A stretch of 64,000 bases of DNA from Stichopus chloronotus (lineage: Eukaryota > Echinodermata > Holothuroidea > Aspidochirotida > Stichopodidae), in the NCBI GenBank assembly GCA_021234535.1, contig CM037838.1, positions 29,241,969 through 29,305,968 of the forward strand, written 5' to 3'. The notes under the pieces were generated by a model. It had not been told where the DNA came from. It did no database searches and was given only the letters and a program-made list of their open reading frames with translations. The translations under genes were made by a program, and so were the position numbers. This document shows, in pieces, positions 10,666 through 24,185 of the stretch. How positions within the stretch are numbered: the first letter of the stretch is position 1; each line of letters begins with the position of its first letter.

Positions 10666-11969
10666 GCAACTATCCGTCTTACTCGGGATGGAAAAACAAT
10701 TGCCCATACACATAATGTACGGAGATGTACTTGCGTCCCGAGTTGTCTGTTTGTTTTCCCTCCAATATGGTAATGTAACAACAGAAGTGACGTCAGGTGG
10801 GAAACCTCAATGGAAATCCTATACTTTAGCTAGAAGGATTTCTGTCTCCATGAAAACTTCTCTGGCGTAGTCAATGCAAGGGTCCACTGTACTAGGGCAA
10901 TGATACTAATTTGGTCTCCATCAAGTTATAATAAATAATATAGTAATAAAATCATAGCAAATAAATTGTAATTATCATAACCTACAATATTCTGCGTTAA
11001 ATTTAGGGGTCATTGGTCACTGCCGTAACTGAGATGACTTATTATATTAACTTGCGTTTTGAAAGCAGAAGAAAAGTAGTATTTTAAAATAGAGAAAGCG
11101 TTTTGAGTAATGTGTTTCTTACTTGTTTGATGCACTATCACGCCTAAAATATACAAAAGTTAATTAGTTGAGACGTAACACTTCCTTTTACACAATCTCT
11201 GAAGACCAGAGCTCTTATCTGTGTGCTGTTGTGGCTTGGAAAGGTTTCTGGTCGCAAAATCGACCTGCCATAGTCCTGCACCTGACTCACAATTCCGAAA
11301 CTCTTTTTATCTCAAAGGATTCCCATTTCGAGCCGCATTTGTACCGCCTCCGCTACTGGGAGGGGGAATGGGAAGGATGCCCCCCAAATCATGCATTGAC
11401 CTAAAAACTTTACATGACACAGTATTTAAGCAACATTTACTTAGTGTATTGGGTGGGTGAGGTGTAAATAACCCCACCCCCCCAAAAAAAGAGAGGATTA
11501 CGCAATTTTTTTATGTCTTTTATCTGATCGTGTGATAAGACTGTGAGCACGAGCACTGTAGAAACGTTTGTTGAAAGAAAGCTTTCTGTGTCAGTTGTTA
11601 CATTTTAATGTGGAAAAGGTTCCGATGTTCTCCAAAGGGATGCGCGTAACATTAACTGTATAACATCAAACTTGCATCAGCAGCACCAAGCCACATATGT
11701 CCCATTCGTTTCTGCATTCACGACAACCTTAACACTGTTTCACATGACCGGTATACTAACACAATACTCAGTGTTATAAAGAAAAAGTAAAAATAATGCT
11801 ACCATAGAAGAAAATATCCACTATCGATAGGCCTTAACTCGCAATGAAAATCATTATGTTATTTTCATAACTACTGACTCTAGCCAATCGGGTGTCATGA
11901 CTTTGGCATACTGTTATGTGTGTTTGTTCTAGGATTGAATCCTGGCATGTAGAGTGATCGGCTCGGTTG

Positions 11970-12263
11970 CAGTGGCGGGGCTACCATATGTTCGCTTTCA
12001 CCGTGACTGAATAAATTCAGTTCATGTAGTATCACCGTTGGACTAACCTGCATGCACATACATACAATGATAGTCCAGTTGGAGGCGAAATGTCGCCTTA
12101 AATCGCAACCTTCACTATGTAGGAACCTTGACAGTCATGGCGGCACCCCCCCCCCCGTCCTGGGGGGTGCATTAAAGAGCAGTGGGTATTTCTATTATAC
12201 CGCACTCATAAAATTCATTTTTGCCCAGGCCCTCCGATTACCATACTGCTGGCTCCGCCACTT
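11970..12263. mobile_element. hAT-type MITE (294 bp)
   Basis: The left end is CAGTGGCGGGGCTACC and the reverse complement of the right end is AAGTGGCGGAGCCAGC. A perfect 8-bp direct repeat, CTCGGTTG, flanks it (11962-11969 and 12264-12271). This is the hAT pattern. The interior is too short for a transposase and contains an 11-C run. Confidence 0.8.
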
Positions 12264-13919
12264 CTCGGTTGGCGTCTGCCACTACTCTGACTTCAGCTAC
12301 AGGTTACTGTCCATATCCGAATCGGCCTTAACTAGAAATCTGACAAACTTTCAGGCCGCTGACTAAAACGTTCATGAACTACGAACAGCGCTCAAAAAAA
12401 AAAAATGTCTTGAATCACAGGCAAGAATTCGCTAAAAATGAAACACAACCATCTTTCTGTATGGAACTACTCACTGACTAATGAATCTATCTGAATAAGA
12501 GAATACATCGCTAAATTCACAGACGAACGCGTTAATACGATGAACTTGGTACTGCCGCTAAAAGGTGGAAAAAGTCAAATTTTTTCATACACAAATATTT
12601 ATATCCATTCCCACTGGTCTGTTTGATTTCAAGTAGACCTACAAACAGTTGTAATGATTAGGCTTTCTTTGAGAGTAGGGAATTGTGCAGTGCCAACAAA
12701 AATGTCGAGACGATTTCATATTCAAATATCTGGAATATGAGTGGGTAGTTCTCTTTTAGATTTTGTGACAAGTGAACTTTTCCCGGACTTTCTCTTCCAT
12801 GACACACTGATGAAGAGCAAGGGTAGATAACCATGTAATTGTCTGTACAACTTATACTCCAGCTTTGAACAGATCCAAAATTCACACATATTAGTGGCTG
12901 AACAAGGTTACAGTATGTACCAAAACCAAAACATTTAACAAAAAGTGTGCAAGAATGACACAATTCTTGTTTTATTATTGCTGAGGGTGTTGAAAACATT
13001 TTGCTGTTAATCTACAAAGACAAAAACAAGAAGGATAAAATAAAAATGCGTTAAAGTATTAACCCTAAATCTTTTTATTTTCTTAATTTTTTGGTAAGAA
13101 TCTAACTTTCACTTGGACTGGAACTTTAAAGAGGACTGTACAAAAGGTATCGAAATGTACTGCACTGTACACGTATGTGTGTGTCATCATTCTCCACTTC
13201 TCCGACAGAGCAGAGTATCTCAATGAGAAAAGATGAAAATTCGCCTGAAACTGCTTCAACATATAAAAGAATAGCTTAGCAAAGATTACAACATGACAGC
13301 CAGATATGCCCTTGTCTGTTCGATTTTGATTAATTTCAGCACCACTAAACTTTCCAAAACTTTCCATGAGCTTCATACATTGATCATAAAAAATCTACAT
13401 ACTGGAAACAAATGACATTGAAAGAATATTTGGCCAAATCAAGAAATCTGGGTTACTCAAAGGCTTCAAACAGTAAATCATAATATGATACATACTGCAG
13501 AGGAAGTTCTTTCATGGCACAAAATGGCATCTAATTGAGCCATCTCAATGATATAGCACAATAGAAGCAAATTTACTTTGTGTGTGGTCAGTGCAATGTA
13601 ATTTCAACATTATGAAGAGAAAAAAGTGAGAGGAAAGTGTGTTAGTCATGTATGCCTTTTTCTTCTGAGAAGTTGTGGCAACTTTTTCACATCATTACAA
13701 TCTGAAAATGTTGCCTGTCATTGATCATTTTCTTTTTCACAGTTTCAATTTTGACATCGTATATATTTACGCAAGAAACAATTAAAGGCAACAGTCATAG
13801 TCCTGAAGCAGGATGTCCTTTCTCTTTGATATGCTCTAATTCAATGAAGATTGCCGTCATATTCAAACAGGCATGAAAATGTTCATTGTCTCTCCGTCTT
13901 GGTCATAGCATTTCTCAAG

Positions 13920-14247
13920 TTAGTCATCCAGGTCAAGCTTCGTTGGAGTGGGGTTAACTAGCATGCTCTCCACACATTCAAACACTGTATGTGGATCCTG
14001 GTCAGCATTTATGTGCTGTGCATCTTGGTAGAAATCAGCAATTTCCTCTGCGTAAGCGTAAAAGGCAGAGAGGCGCTGTCTGACGTCATCTTCTGCATCC
14101 TTGGGGTGCTGAGAACCACGGTCCTTGAGCTCGACTGTCCGAGGTGGATTGTACAGGGCGTGATACCTCTGACCGGTGATAGGGTCCAGAGAACGAAGGG
14201 TGAGCCTTTCGTAGACTGAATCATTGGGTACGTCCAGAAAAAATATT
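13920..14247 (-). CDS. AK8: AK8 terminal exon
   Basis: The exon begins in phase 2 after TCCCTCCAG with [20 protein letters not shown]. It carries the DPITGQRY lid motif of domain 2 and [13 protein letters not shown], then [13 protein letters not shown] and the stop. Length and motifs match the C-terminus of AK8. Confidence 0.93.
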
Positions 14248-17200
14248 CTGGAGGGAAAAGGACAGAAGTTGAAGAGATAAGAGGAAACAAATCGTAGACA
14301 AACTGAATGCTTGTGATGGGACTGAATTCTACCTTCATCACACAACAATAGTTATAAATCTTACGAGATTGCACAATCAAAATAGAGAAAGTTGAACTCG
14401 TGGAGAGAAGACAGATTTCACACTAAAAACTCTCCTCTGCAGTTGGTCCTGCTCTATGGGACAATCTTAAAGTTAGGTCTTGCTTAACTTTAGAATCCTT
14501 TGTGGATAATTATCATAACACAATCAGAACTCTGAATGCCAGTAACAGTTGCTCCATGGAACATGACAGTGAATTGGTGATAAACATTAATACAAGGTGT
14601 GTGTTAAAACACATCCACATGACCTTCTTCTTTCCATCCATTCCCCTCACTGACACCTCACAATCTCAAAGTTTATCTCAAGGGCACTCATTTAAAGGAG
14701 TGAGGAGCAGGTTACAGAAGAGGCAAGGAGGGAGGGGGGTGGTTGACTGTTGAACAGCTATAAGTCAAGACACTAAAACGGTCTATTTTAAAGAATGACT
14801 GGGAGTACAGTATACCTGTTTGGTTCATGACCACAAGATGACAGGTTCTCTGCTTGTTCCCTAGTTCGGGGGAACCCTCTTAGCACCCATCCACGAGTGG
14901 TGCAGTCGACTTGAGTGAGTCTTTCATCCAGTAGTTTCACCATCTGGTTATCAGGAACTGAAAAAAATGAGAAAGTGGTTTAATTTGCCAATTTAGCGCA
15001 TTAACTGAATAAGCTTATTAGGTAAGCAAAGTAAGGTTATACATTAATGAGACCCATTGACGCTGTCTTTGGCTAGCTATAATGAAAATCAGTTAACAAC
15101 AAAGAGTGCAAAAACGAAACCCTATGCAAATGGTGAGAGATGGGTGGGTTGCAGAATTTCTTGCCGTCAGGGATGACAGGGGGAAACACAATGTTCTGGG
15201 AGGGGTAAAACTTTGGAAAGAACATGGGTCAGAGAGGAAGGGTCCAAGAGAATATTTATTGGGGTGCCAGAGAAATCTAGTACATTTACGATGACTAACA
15301 ATAAGAACAATGATGCTTTATTTATTGACAACAAATATTTTGTGCATCTTAACTTAATAGAATGCTGCATTTTAGATCTGGGAAGCACACACCTATAGAT
15401 AGAATCAAAAGAGGAAATTCCCTTTCACACCCCTTTAACGTAAAATAAGTGAGCTGTATGCACATTACATGGGACAACATACATCCTACATATTAGAATT
15501 ATGGCTGATCTAAATTTCTTTTTTCATAGTTTCACAGCTTCACCCCCTAAACCCACCCCCTCTCCCCCCAAACATAAATATCTGTCAGAACAACAACTGC
15601 TTCTTGCCAATGTCCCTAGTGGCACGTCTTACACACAACAAAGTTTTAGTACACGAACATCTTCCTTAGACTTACTTTACATATGTCAATATGATAGCAG
15701 CACTGTAGTCTTACCTAACATTCCTCTCTCAACGTAAGGTTTCATAGTTTCACCGAGTTTGGACATATTTGCGATGGCTTCCTTCACCAGTTGACCAGAT
15801 GACACTAAGAATCAAATTGTAAATACAGTTGATTAAAAGGAGAAAATTGTTTAGATTTTCTTCGACGAAGATCTTAAAGAACAATAGAAAAATGGCAGGA
15901 GGTTCCTTTTAAATCAATGGAAAATGTCAGTACAAACAGGACGTAGAGTATCTAAGATGACAAGAAAGGAACAGTGTCACCATGGAGAAGAGAACTAACA
16001 GGAGAGCTTGTCATTCAGGATTCAAATGTTAATGCTCATTGGAAGTGTCGGTTCATCTTTCCTGGGGGAGGGGGAGGGACTGAGGCTAAAGTGGCACCCT
16101 GGTCATGAATTCATGCATAGGAGCCTGCAGGCATTGACAAAAAGGGAATGTGACCTGGATAAGACAAATTGATATTCAAAACAAAATACAATAATATGAA
16201 TGACCCATCAACCATTGAACATATTTAGTGTCTTAGTGCCTCTTGTAGTGTCCCAATAAACGCAGCTGGGGGGTGCATGGTCTTCACCTTTCACGCCACT
16301 ACTTTTGATGCTAGGATTCCACACTTGGTGTCACTACATTGCAATGAAAGGTACAAAGAAAACATGGCAACAAAAAAACAAAGACAGAAACACTTCAAGA
16401 TATTTCTCAAGCAAATACCAATTCTTGCAACGACAGCTATCGTGATCTACTTTATCTGTTGCATGATACACCAACCATGAAACCAGATATGTATGCAAAA
16501 ACAATACCCTGTACAGTGTTATGCTTGGTTTGTTATGTGCCTGATAAATCTCTGTAATATGTGAATGCCTGGTTGAAAAACCATGGCCAACCTGAGCTAC
16601 TCAATGCTAGCCTTACACAGTGCAAGCAGTGTATCCTTTCAAAACATAAATTACAAATCATCAATGTGCACAAGCACATTTGAGTTTGGTTGTCAAACGC
16701 TGGTTAATATTGTAAATCCATAGAGTGGTCCTCACAGTTACAAGATCTGACCAGCACAGTTGACTTCCTCCAATATGTGGACCAATGCGTACTTGAGTGG
16801 CACATCATGCCACATGTTTTCTCCTTCTTCTGTTTCATATAATTGAGAACTTTTATGCCTAAGCATTGGAATATCATTAGAAGTACAAAGTGTCAGTCCA
16901 AACAATGTTAAGAAAAAAAACATGTTCAAATTTAGGAAAAGAAACTTTTCCTTACCATTAACAAGATTATACTTGCTAGCTAGGAGGGCTGCCTGTACTC
17001 CTTTACCACTCCCAGTAGGTCCAAGAAGGATGACTCTCGGGGTATGAGGTGCCAAGGATCTTGGCTTACTCTTGAGAAATGTGAGAACTGTAAATAGAAA
17101 ATATTGCAAATAAGTAACATCAAAGAAAAAACTTACAATCAGCATCCAGACCTTTGAGAAGTTAAAATCTGTACAGGTGAGATAATACTCTGCTTTAATT

Positions 17201-20200
17201 TAAGACACTAATACAATATTCTGAATCACTGGCCCATACAGATTTGTGAGACTATTACAGTATAACACTTTCAAGAGTGCAGAAATTTCATGCAAAACTC
17301 ACAGCACTCTGACAGTTTCTAAGCTGTGTTCTATTATTAGGATGCACAAAACATTAAAGTAACTTCAGTTAGATCTTACAGAGGACAGAATTTGCAGAAA
17401 ATTGTTGAATATTAAAGTAGAACACACAACATCTCCACAGAGAATGTTACCTGTAATATCATTGACATCTATCCCTACACTCCTTTGAGCCATCAATCCA
17501 AAACTCTCAGTAGTAATAAAAATTGTACGAGGACTACAAAGTGAAGACTAACTTCATATTTTACTAACAACCCATTAAATCAGTCTCATTTAACACTTGT
17601 ATTTCACTCAGTGAGCCTGACATGTTGGCTCTGGCAGGAGATTCTTCAGAGGTAAACCTGAAAGTGACAATTGTAATAAAATACTACTGCAAATACTGTA
17701 CAGACATGGAGGTGAATACAATGAAGGGGTACACAGATTGAAGCAGGCTTCCTCAATTGCTGGCACATGTGCAGTGTGGCATGTGAGGTAGTTTAATTGG
17801 GCTTGCATGCAAAAAAGAACTAGAAGAATATTGGAAACACTGAGCCCCTCCTGAAACACAAAATGGGAGGGGGACACTTTCTTTACCTTTAACCCACGAC
17901 AACAACAGGAGGCACACTATGTCACAAGTGACATTATTCACCTGTCGCGGGACAGGAATATTTTAACTTCTCGGCATGCCACCCCAATTGTTAGGAGAAT
18001 ATGGGAGTTAAGAGGTCTCTTCAAAGTGGGATTGAGGGGGACAAAGACACTAGCTGCCAGGGAAATTCCATTTATTCTGGATGCAATTCACTAAATATTT
18101 GGAGGCTATATATATATATAAACCCGTTGCACTAGTTAGGGCGGACTCTCTTTCGTTGTATTTACGTTGTTGTCATCATTTCAGTAGCCGTGTGCTCCAC
18201 TAGTTAGTTACGCTGGTCTGTGTGCTCCGTCTGCCTCTATCACCCACATGACAAGCTTGGGCTAGTTGAAAAGTCACTTGTTAGTGTAAAATTTAAGGTG
18301 TCTCGAAGGAGGAGACTGTGAAGGCAGTGTACGAATTGCAGTGTTGGTGCCGGCCACTTGAGAGTGGAAAAGCCATTGTAAATGGTAAGATATATTTTCA
18401 TCATACTCTTTAAAATTAAGTTGTGAAGACATACGATACCCGTATTGTGGAAACTGCATCTTGTAAAATGTGTTGTGTAGAATTCTGACACCCTTTAATT
18501 ATTCAGTATATTCAGTATATTTACTGTTGGTTTTCAGGCTTTTTAATTTGGGGTTTACCTAAACTAGAGGGCGTTTACCGGCAGATCTGGTGCAACTCGG
18601 GATAACCGCCACGGACAAGTATTCCACAATAATTACCGTTCTAAGTTAGAGTCTCAGTATGCGTTGAGCAAGAGTGCTACCGTTATTCCTTTTTATTGTT
18701 GTTGCTATCGTATTGGTTTTCGTTATTTGCAATGCTTATGGTACCATGACAAAAATATTCTTACTTTCAAAGAAAGTGGTAAAGGACTAAAAGTCTTAAT
18801 ATATTTTTTTTATTTAAAAAAAAAAAAGAACCATTTGTGTGTGTATTTTCTTATCGCTCCAGCATTATCACCTATTACAAACCCAGTCCGGACATTTCCG
18901 TGACACACTATGTCAATATCATTTTGCCAAGTGGTACTTCATGAAATTTAATCAAGAAAGTCTGGATCAAAGGAACAATGAGTGACTACTGCACATGAAA
19001 TTAAGTTGAGATTGAAAAAGCAGAATGACACAAAACCAAAACACCAGGGTATGATACAAGGGGAGGGGGGAGGGGATTGGAGGTTCTTTGGAGGGACAAT
19101 GACTATTGCAGTGATGCCACATACCCTGTGCAAATATGTCTGCTTTTGGTTGATCTGCATTGACCGATTTCCTGTACTTTTGGTAACATCTCTCCAGACC
19201 TTTACTGTGACGATGCCACTTCATGAGACGCTCAGCCGTCGATGTCTCGCTGCATCCCTCTGGTGGCTCCACCAGACGGCCCTCCACATCAGGGTTGGTG
19301 GGGAAGTCAAAGGTAGTGTGGTAGATTTCTAAAAAACATCAAACCATTGACAGAAGTGGCAAAATATTAATCTTGAGAATAAGAATGCTTCATGAAGTAA
19401 CCAAAAGAAACTTCACAAAATAATGAGTCCCCATCTCAATTATGTGCTTTGCATTAAAAATATAACAAATTTGTGACACTTCATCTTTGAAAGGGAGAAG
19501 ACAAATTTATGTGCTTAAAATGAAGAGAGCACTCTGTGACATGAGCTGTCTTGTTTTTTAAGCGTAATGTATCCATGTGCTAAAATACTCAAGAGGACAT
19601 GCTGAGAAAAAAGCAATGCGCAACACAAAATTTTTGGGATATTGATAAATAAAATTACAATACAGCTTTGCAAAACAATGCAAGGATGAACAAGTACTAT
19701 GTTGATGCAAATTTACATTATAAGATGTAAACAGTTCTAAATTCAAGTCAATTCAAAGTCATACAATGTTTGATCTTGGAAATGGTTACTAAACTTGCCA
19801 TAGAAATTTTGCACAAACCTTTGGTGTGTGGATCAATTCTTTTCCCCATTTGCCGTTCAATGAGGACAGTGTCAGGTGCTTCTAGTACAACTACATTTTG
19901 GGAAAAAGAAGATAAATTTGAAGACATCAATTACCTTAGTTCGTAACTGCCAAGTCTGAGAGAAACAGCCACACAAAATGTGTCAAACGGAAGTGAATAC
20001 ATGTCAAACAGTGCTGACATGTTGACTTAACTGAATAATATGACTTGAACTACTGTACTTTGATACTTGACACTAGAACTAGATATGGCTTTAAGAGTCA
20101 TCACTTAAGTTGGAAATAAAAGCAACATTTCCTTTCTCCAGTGACTAACCATAATGTTTGGCTGTGATACCAATGGCCTGCAAGGCTAGAGCTTGTTCCC

Positions 20201-21907
20201 GTGTTTCTGGGAATCCGTCCAACACCCAGCCTTTTTTAAGACAGTCGTACAGTTGCAACCTTGCTTGTATCATCTTTACCCACAGTTCCGTTGGCACTGT
20301 CTATCACAGAGAGAAATTTGGAAGAAAAGTAAACGAAAAGTAATGCTCAGTGTTGATGAGAGTGACCATTTTCACATTCTCAGTTGAGACCAAGTCTGTT
20401 GTTCAATAACTAGAATATTAAGACTGGTATACAACACACAGATCTAATGACAAAACAGGGAAGTTGGTTCTGAACGGCAAGGTTAAAAGAATGCAATATG
20501 TCACAGTTGTAACTACTTGTAAACTTGTCTACAAACAGATTTACAGGACATTGGCAGAGCTACTTGTGTCCAACAAATCACAACTTACTGAAATAGAAAA
20601 AGCACACACACAAACAAAGACTAAGAAATGCATACCTGATTGTTCTGCACAAATTTCTTTGCTTCTGCTGCAGTTGCTGATACATCATCACCAAGCAGAG
20701 TATCTGCACTGATGTAGGCTGTCCTGAGACTGCTACAAACCATCTTTGAAATGGTTGTTTTTCCTGCTGCTGTAGGTCCTTGGACGATAATTGCTGGCAC
20801 TGTACCACACAACAGAATGGCTTTAGTTTCTAGCTTTCAAGGCTTTTATAGTAAGTGATTTGTAACAGTAACTTACAATTAAATTGTCATGCATGTCCTT
20901 CAAGTTCAAGTTCTTTTAAGATATATGTGTTTGTAGAAAGGGTCACAAGATTAACTCAACAGCACTTGAGAAAGCCATTGGCAGAGCTACAGCACTATAA
21001 ATCAAATAAATTTTAATAAATGTTGATAAAATACCCCCCCCAAAAAAAAAAAAGAGTACTAAGAGTATCAGTGGGTCAGATGTCTCTGTTTCTTTATATT
21101 TCATCAGTAAGTTTGTTTTCAAGAATCACTCAAGTTAGGATACTGTGGTTCCAAGGTAACACCATGTTTAGGATACACACTTAATCATATTCACAAACAC
21201 TGTGGAGAGACAAATTTGGTATTCCACCATCATGCCATTAGTACGTGCCAAATTTTCAAAATCACATTTAAAGATACAAGATGTACAGTAACTTAGTAGC
21301 TCACCATCATTGTTATCCCTCTTAAGTTGGTCCTGTAAAAATTGAAGCGGATCCGATGGTTTGTATATGAGCAGATCTTCAATCAATATCTAGGTAAAGT
21401 ATAAAAAGTAAATAAAAACAAGATTTGAAAGTTGAGCATCAGGAAGTCCCATATGGGCTTATCAAGGACTCTATACCATTTTGATCGTGAATGAACACTG
21501 GTGAGATTCACCTACTCTTTTCGACAAGTGTCCAGAAGATAACTAGGCAAGGGTGAAACAAGACAATCGCCAATGCAAACCAATGCAAACACAAGCCTGC
21601 TCTAAACACAAGGCGGACCATGCTAGGCAAGCTTATGCATCCAATTTGTAATGGTACGGCATAGGTCTTCACGGTCATGTTCATCTTCAACAGTGATCAA
21701 CATAGGCCTACAGAATACTGGACATTGCTTCTCATGCTGTTTCATTCTTGCCTTCGTGTCGGGCCTATTGTAAGTAGAGCCTAGAGGAAAGCCATATTTG
21801 GCCGAGGCCAACTGTGTCCTTACCCGAAACATTTCAAAAAGATTGTGCTTTTCAGCATATACTCCAAACTGCGGCGGTATACGCAGGGGTTTCTTTGTGG
21901 CATCCAT
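13920..21907 (-). CDS. AK8: adenylate kinase 8 (AK8), 10 exons, complete
   Basis: Exons (minus strand, 5' to 3'): 21907-21824, 21389-21305, 20799-20636, 20300-20150, 19890-19819, 19328-19125, 17087-16956, 15804-15715, 14957-14816, 14247-13920. The total is 1452 nt, 483 residues plus TAA, against about 479 in human AK8. AK8 transfers phosphate between adenine nucleotides (ATP + AMP to 2 ADP) and is associated with axonemes. Two kinase domains are visible. The first P-loop is GPTAAGKT (residues 64-71), followed by [14 protein letters not shown] and the [12 protein letters not shown] lid-type region. The second P-loop is GPTGSGKG (276-283), followed by [29 protein letters not shown] and DQDPHTVFE near the C-terminus. 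The start [15 protein letters not shown] matches the family's N-terminus. All nine introns are GT-AG with matching phases. No break is seen. Confidence 0.96.
16956..17087 (-). CDS. AK8: AK8 exon 7, second P-loop
   Basis: The exon encodes [20 protein letters not shown] followed by ASKYNLVN. This is the Walker A loop of the second kinase domain and closely resembles the vertebrate AK8 sequence at this place. It is flanked by TTTACAG and GTAAGG splice sites, phase 1 on both ends. Confidence 0.95.
20636..20799 (-). CDS. AK8: AK8 exon 3, first P-loop
   Basis: The exon starts at a phase-1 acceptor (GTACAG) with [16 protein letters not shown] and ends FVQNNQ at a CAG/GTATGC donor. It carries the Walker A lysine and threonine of the first adenylate kinase domain. 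It continues through the AMP-binding region ([17 protein letters not shown]). Confidence 0.95.
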
Positions 21908-22257
21908 TGCGAATATAACTTTGTAAGAATATAATTACGATAACGTGTTGATAATTAATACTGTCTAGCTGGAAATGTTACACTGCAGTGACTACACTAA
22001 TGTTAGTTCACAGTTACAGTAACGTACTGTCTGACTGTACACAGTACAGTAACGTTAGTGATACTTCGCTCGGTAACTTTTTATTAGTTAGCGTAAAAAT
22101 ACCATGAACTGCGAGGACAAATAATCGAGGATAATAATCTGTAACAGTTAATTTAATGAACTCATCGACGACAATCGCAGGAATTTCATTTAAATTTTGA
22201 AAACTTTAAAGCCAATACACGGTTAGGTTTAGGTTAGGTAGTCTGCAGCTTTTTGTC

Positions 22258-22271
22258 GTTACTATGGCAAA
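22258..22271. promoter_or_regulatory. X-box-like site upstream of AK8
   Basis: GTTACTATGGCAAA resembles an RFX X-box (GTTRCC-N(1-3)-GGYAAC type) with one or two mismatches. It sits about 350 bp upstream of the AK8 start codon, where a ciliary-gene X-box would be expected. One such imperfect match could be chance. Confidence 0.3.
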
Positions 22272-23116
22272 AAGGGTGCATACATGTATATAATGTTACT
22301 AAAGAGCTATGGGCGAGACAACCAGCAGCGCTGTATGGTACATATCGTAACAAGTTTAGCATAACATCTTCTGAGTTTTCGTAGTTTTAGTAGACAAAAC
22401 TAACTTGTTAGTTGGGATTCATGTCCTGCACGCAGTACAATGAACTGATGAAATGAAACATAATTCAAAGAAGCATTTGCTACCAACAACTAAGTTTAGA
22501 GTCTAATATTTACATTTTCTTTGATCTTCAGCTCTTTCCTTCCTCAGTTCCTTTCTTGTGCCTTCTTCAACTCCTTTTGTGTAAAGCCATGTTTTCTCTC
22601 GGCCCGTGTATCAGTTTGGTATATTTCCAATGCAGGTTGAACGTTTGTCTTTGTTCTTTTTTGTGAGGTGGCCTGATGATAAATTTTTCTGCTCAAGTTT
22701 TGCCAGTGTCAGTCTCACCGTCGTCTCAACCAACTTTTGTTGCTGTGCTTGTCTTATTGGCACATTTTGTCTCCGATTCTGGAATGAAGCACTTCCAACC
22801 AAGGAGCAGCTACTTCAAAAACCGCTTTTTGAAAACATCGTATGCCAAAATTTCTTGAAAGGAAAATTCCTTCAGTTTTCAACTCTGAGGTGTTTGCTCA
22901 TATCGGACAGGATAGAAGTGCAAGTACCTTCCAGGCTCAGCTCAGGCGCCAGTCTCTGAGTGTAACTATCATATTGGAGTGCATGTCCCATGCTAACTTC
23001 ACTTAGAGAACCGAATTTCGGTCACAGACTACTCATATCTCCGTTCATGACTAGTGTATGTAAATACATGAACACAAAAAGATCGCAAATCATCATCCCC
23101 TGTGCCACGCTTCCCA

Positions 23117-23380
23117 CACTCTAAAAACAAAAGAATGAAATTTACTCCAAAAAGAGTGTGCAGAGGGACCAGTGGTAGAGTGAATTTCATCTGGGGTGGA
23201 CTGAAAATTCCCTCCCCTCTCCAGAAAGAGCAATACTAAACTCAAGGTGTGTGAGATACCGCTCCTTCTGGAGTGAAATTTCACTCCACTTTGGGTGAAA
23301 TTTACTCTTACTTCGAGTGGTCCGGCCCTCTGTACACTCTTTTTGGAGTGAAATTAACCTCTTAGTTTGTTTTCAGAGTG
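23117..23380. mobile_element. foldback/MITE-like element (about 264 bp)
   Basis: The left end reads CACTCTAAAAACAAA and the reverse complement of the right end reads CACTCTGAAAACAAA. Inner segments pair too: ACTCCAAAAAGAGTG, then CAGAGGG, occur in both arms. The inverted repeats cover most of the element and leave a loop near 23200-23285. No clear target duplication or coding frame was found. Confidence 0.7.
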
Positions 23381-23499
23381 CCGGCACTGATTTTGTCGCA
23401 GATGGTCACCGTACAGTGAGCATTCATTTGAAATGATCATGTGAAAAACCAGAAAGCCAAAAGGCTTCGTGATACCTTTGTCGTATGGCTATATTATAC

Positions 23500-24185
23500 C
23501 AAATATGAATTACCTACTTGACAAGTTTGAAATCAATCACAGTTTATTCTTCTTGAAACATCATGTGAACACGCTTTGAACTCAAAATGACCTCTTTCGC
23601 CATCCCCTAAAAAAATTGGTGCAAAAATTGATAGAAATTATCTATTCAATGCACGTGCTAAGTATGAAATCCCTCAGTTACCCTTCTTGAGTTATATAAA
23701 GTGTTTACAAGATTTCGACTTGTCGTGACATCAAACGACCTTTGACCTCAAACAAAACCAATAGGGCACAACAACTGAATATAAACAATGGACATGCAAA
23801 GTATGAGATCTCTCGCCATATCTCTTTTTGACTTAATAGTTTATATAACTTTGACTCTTTGACCTCTGGTAAGTCTAAATGACCTTAGACGTCAAGCAAA
23901 AATAATAAGGATCATCCAGTATGAACTCAATATGGGCAATCCACATGCTAGGTATATGATTCTCCACAGTTATCCTTCTTTTGATATAGTGTTTACAAAT
24001 TTTCACAGTATGACCTCTGGTGACCTCAAATGACACAGGTTACCCTTCTGTGAACATCGTGTTTAAAAGTTTTTTGCATCCTGACCTCTGGTGACCTCAA
24101 ATGACATTTGACCTCCACCAAAAACGATAGGGATCATCTACTTAATATGAACAACCCACAAAGCAAGTATGACATCAGTCAAGGT
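23500..24185. repeat. degenerate tandem repeat, about 150-bp unit (left block)
   Basis: Recurring blocks in the same order are TGACCTCTGGTGACCTCAAA, GACCTTTGACCTC, AATAGGGATCATC, a GTATGA(G/C)ATC box, and GGTTACCCTTCT followed by a GTGTTTACAA box. About four to five diverged units are present. The array continues at 25122 after a LINE insertion. Confidence 0.75.

Larger units (their letters stand above)
9737..13919. other. intergenic region between AK8 3' end and CIMIP2B 5' end
   Basis: This 4.2-kb stretch holds the 3' flank of AK8 (right side) and the upstream region of CIMIP2B (left side). It contains an inverted repeat, an X-box candidate and one hAT MITE, listed separately. A 135-codon minus-strand frame at 9777-10184 has no recognisable domain; it may be 5' UTR or chance. 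No other gene is seen. Confidence 0.55.

Noticed and set aside
22500..22975. Possible decayed coding sequence on the minus strand (lysine/glutamine-rich pieces)
   Set aside because: Pieces lie in different frames with stops, and I cannot match them to any family. It may be an old pseudogene, but support is too weak to call.
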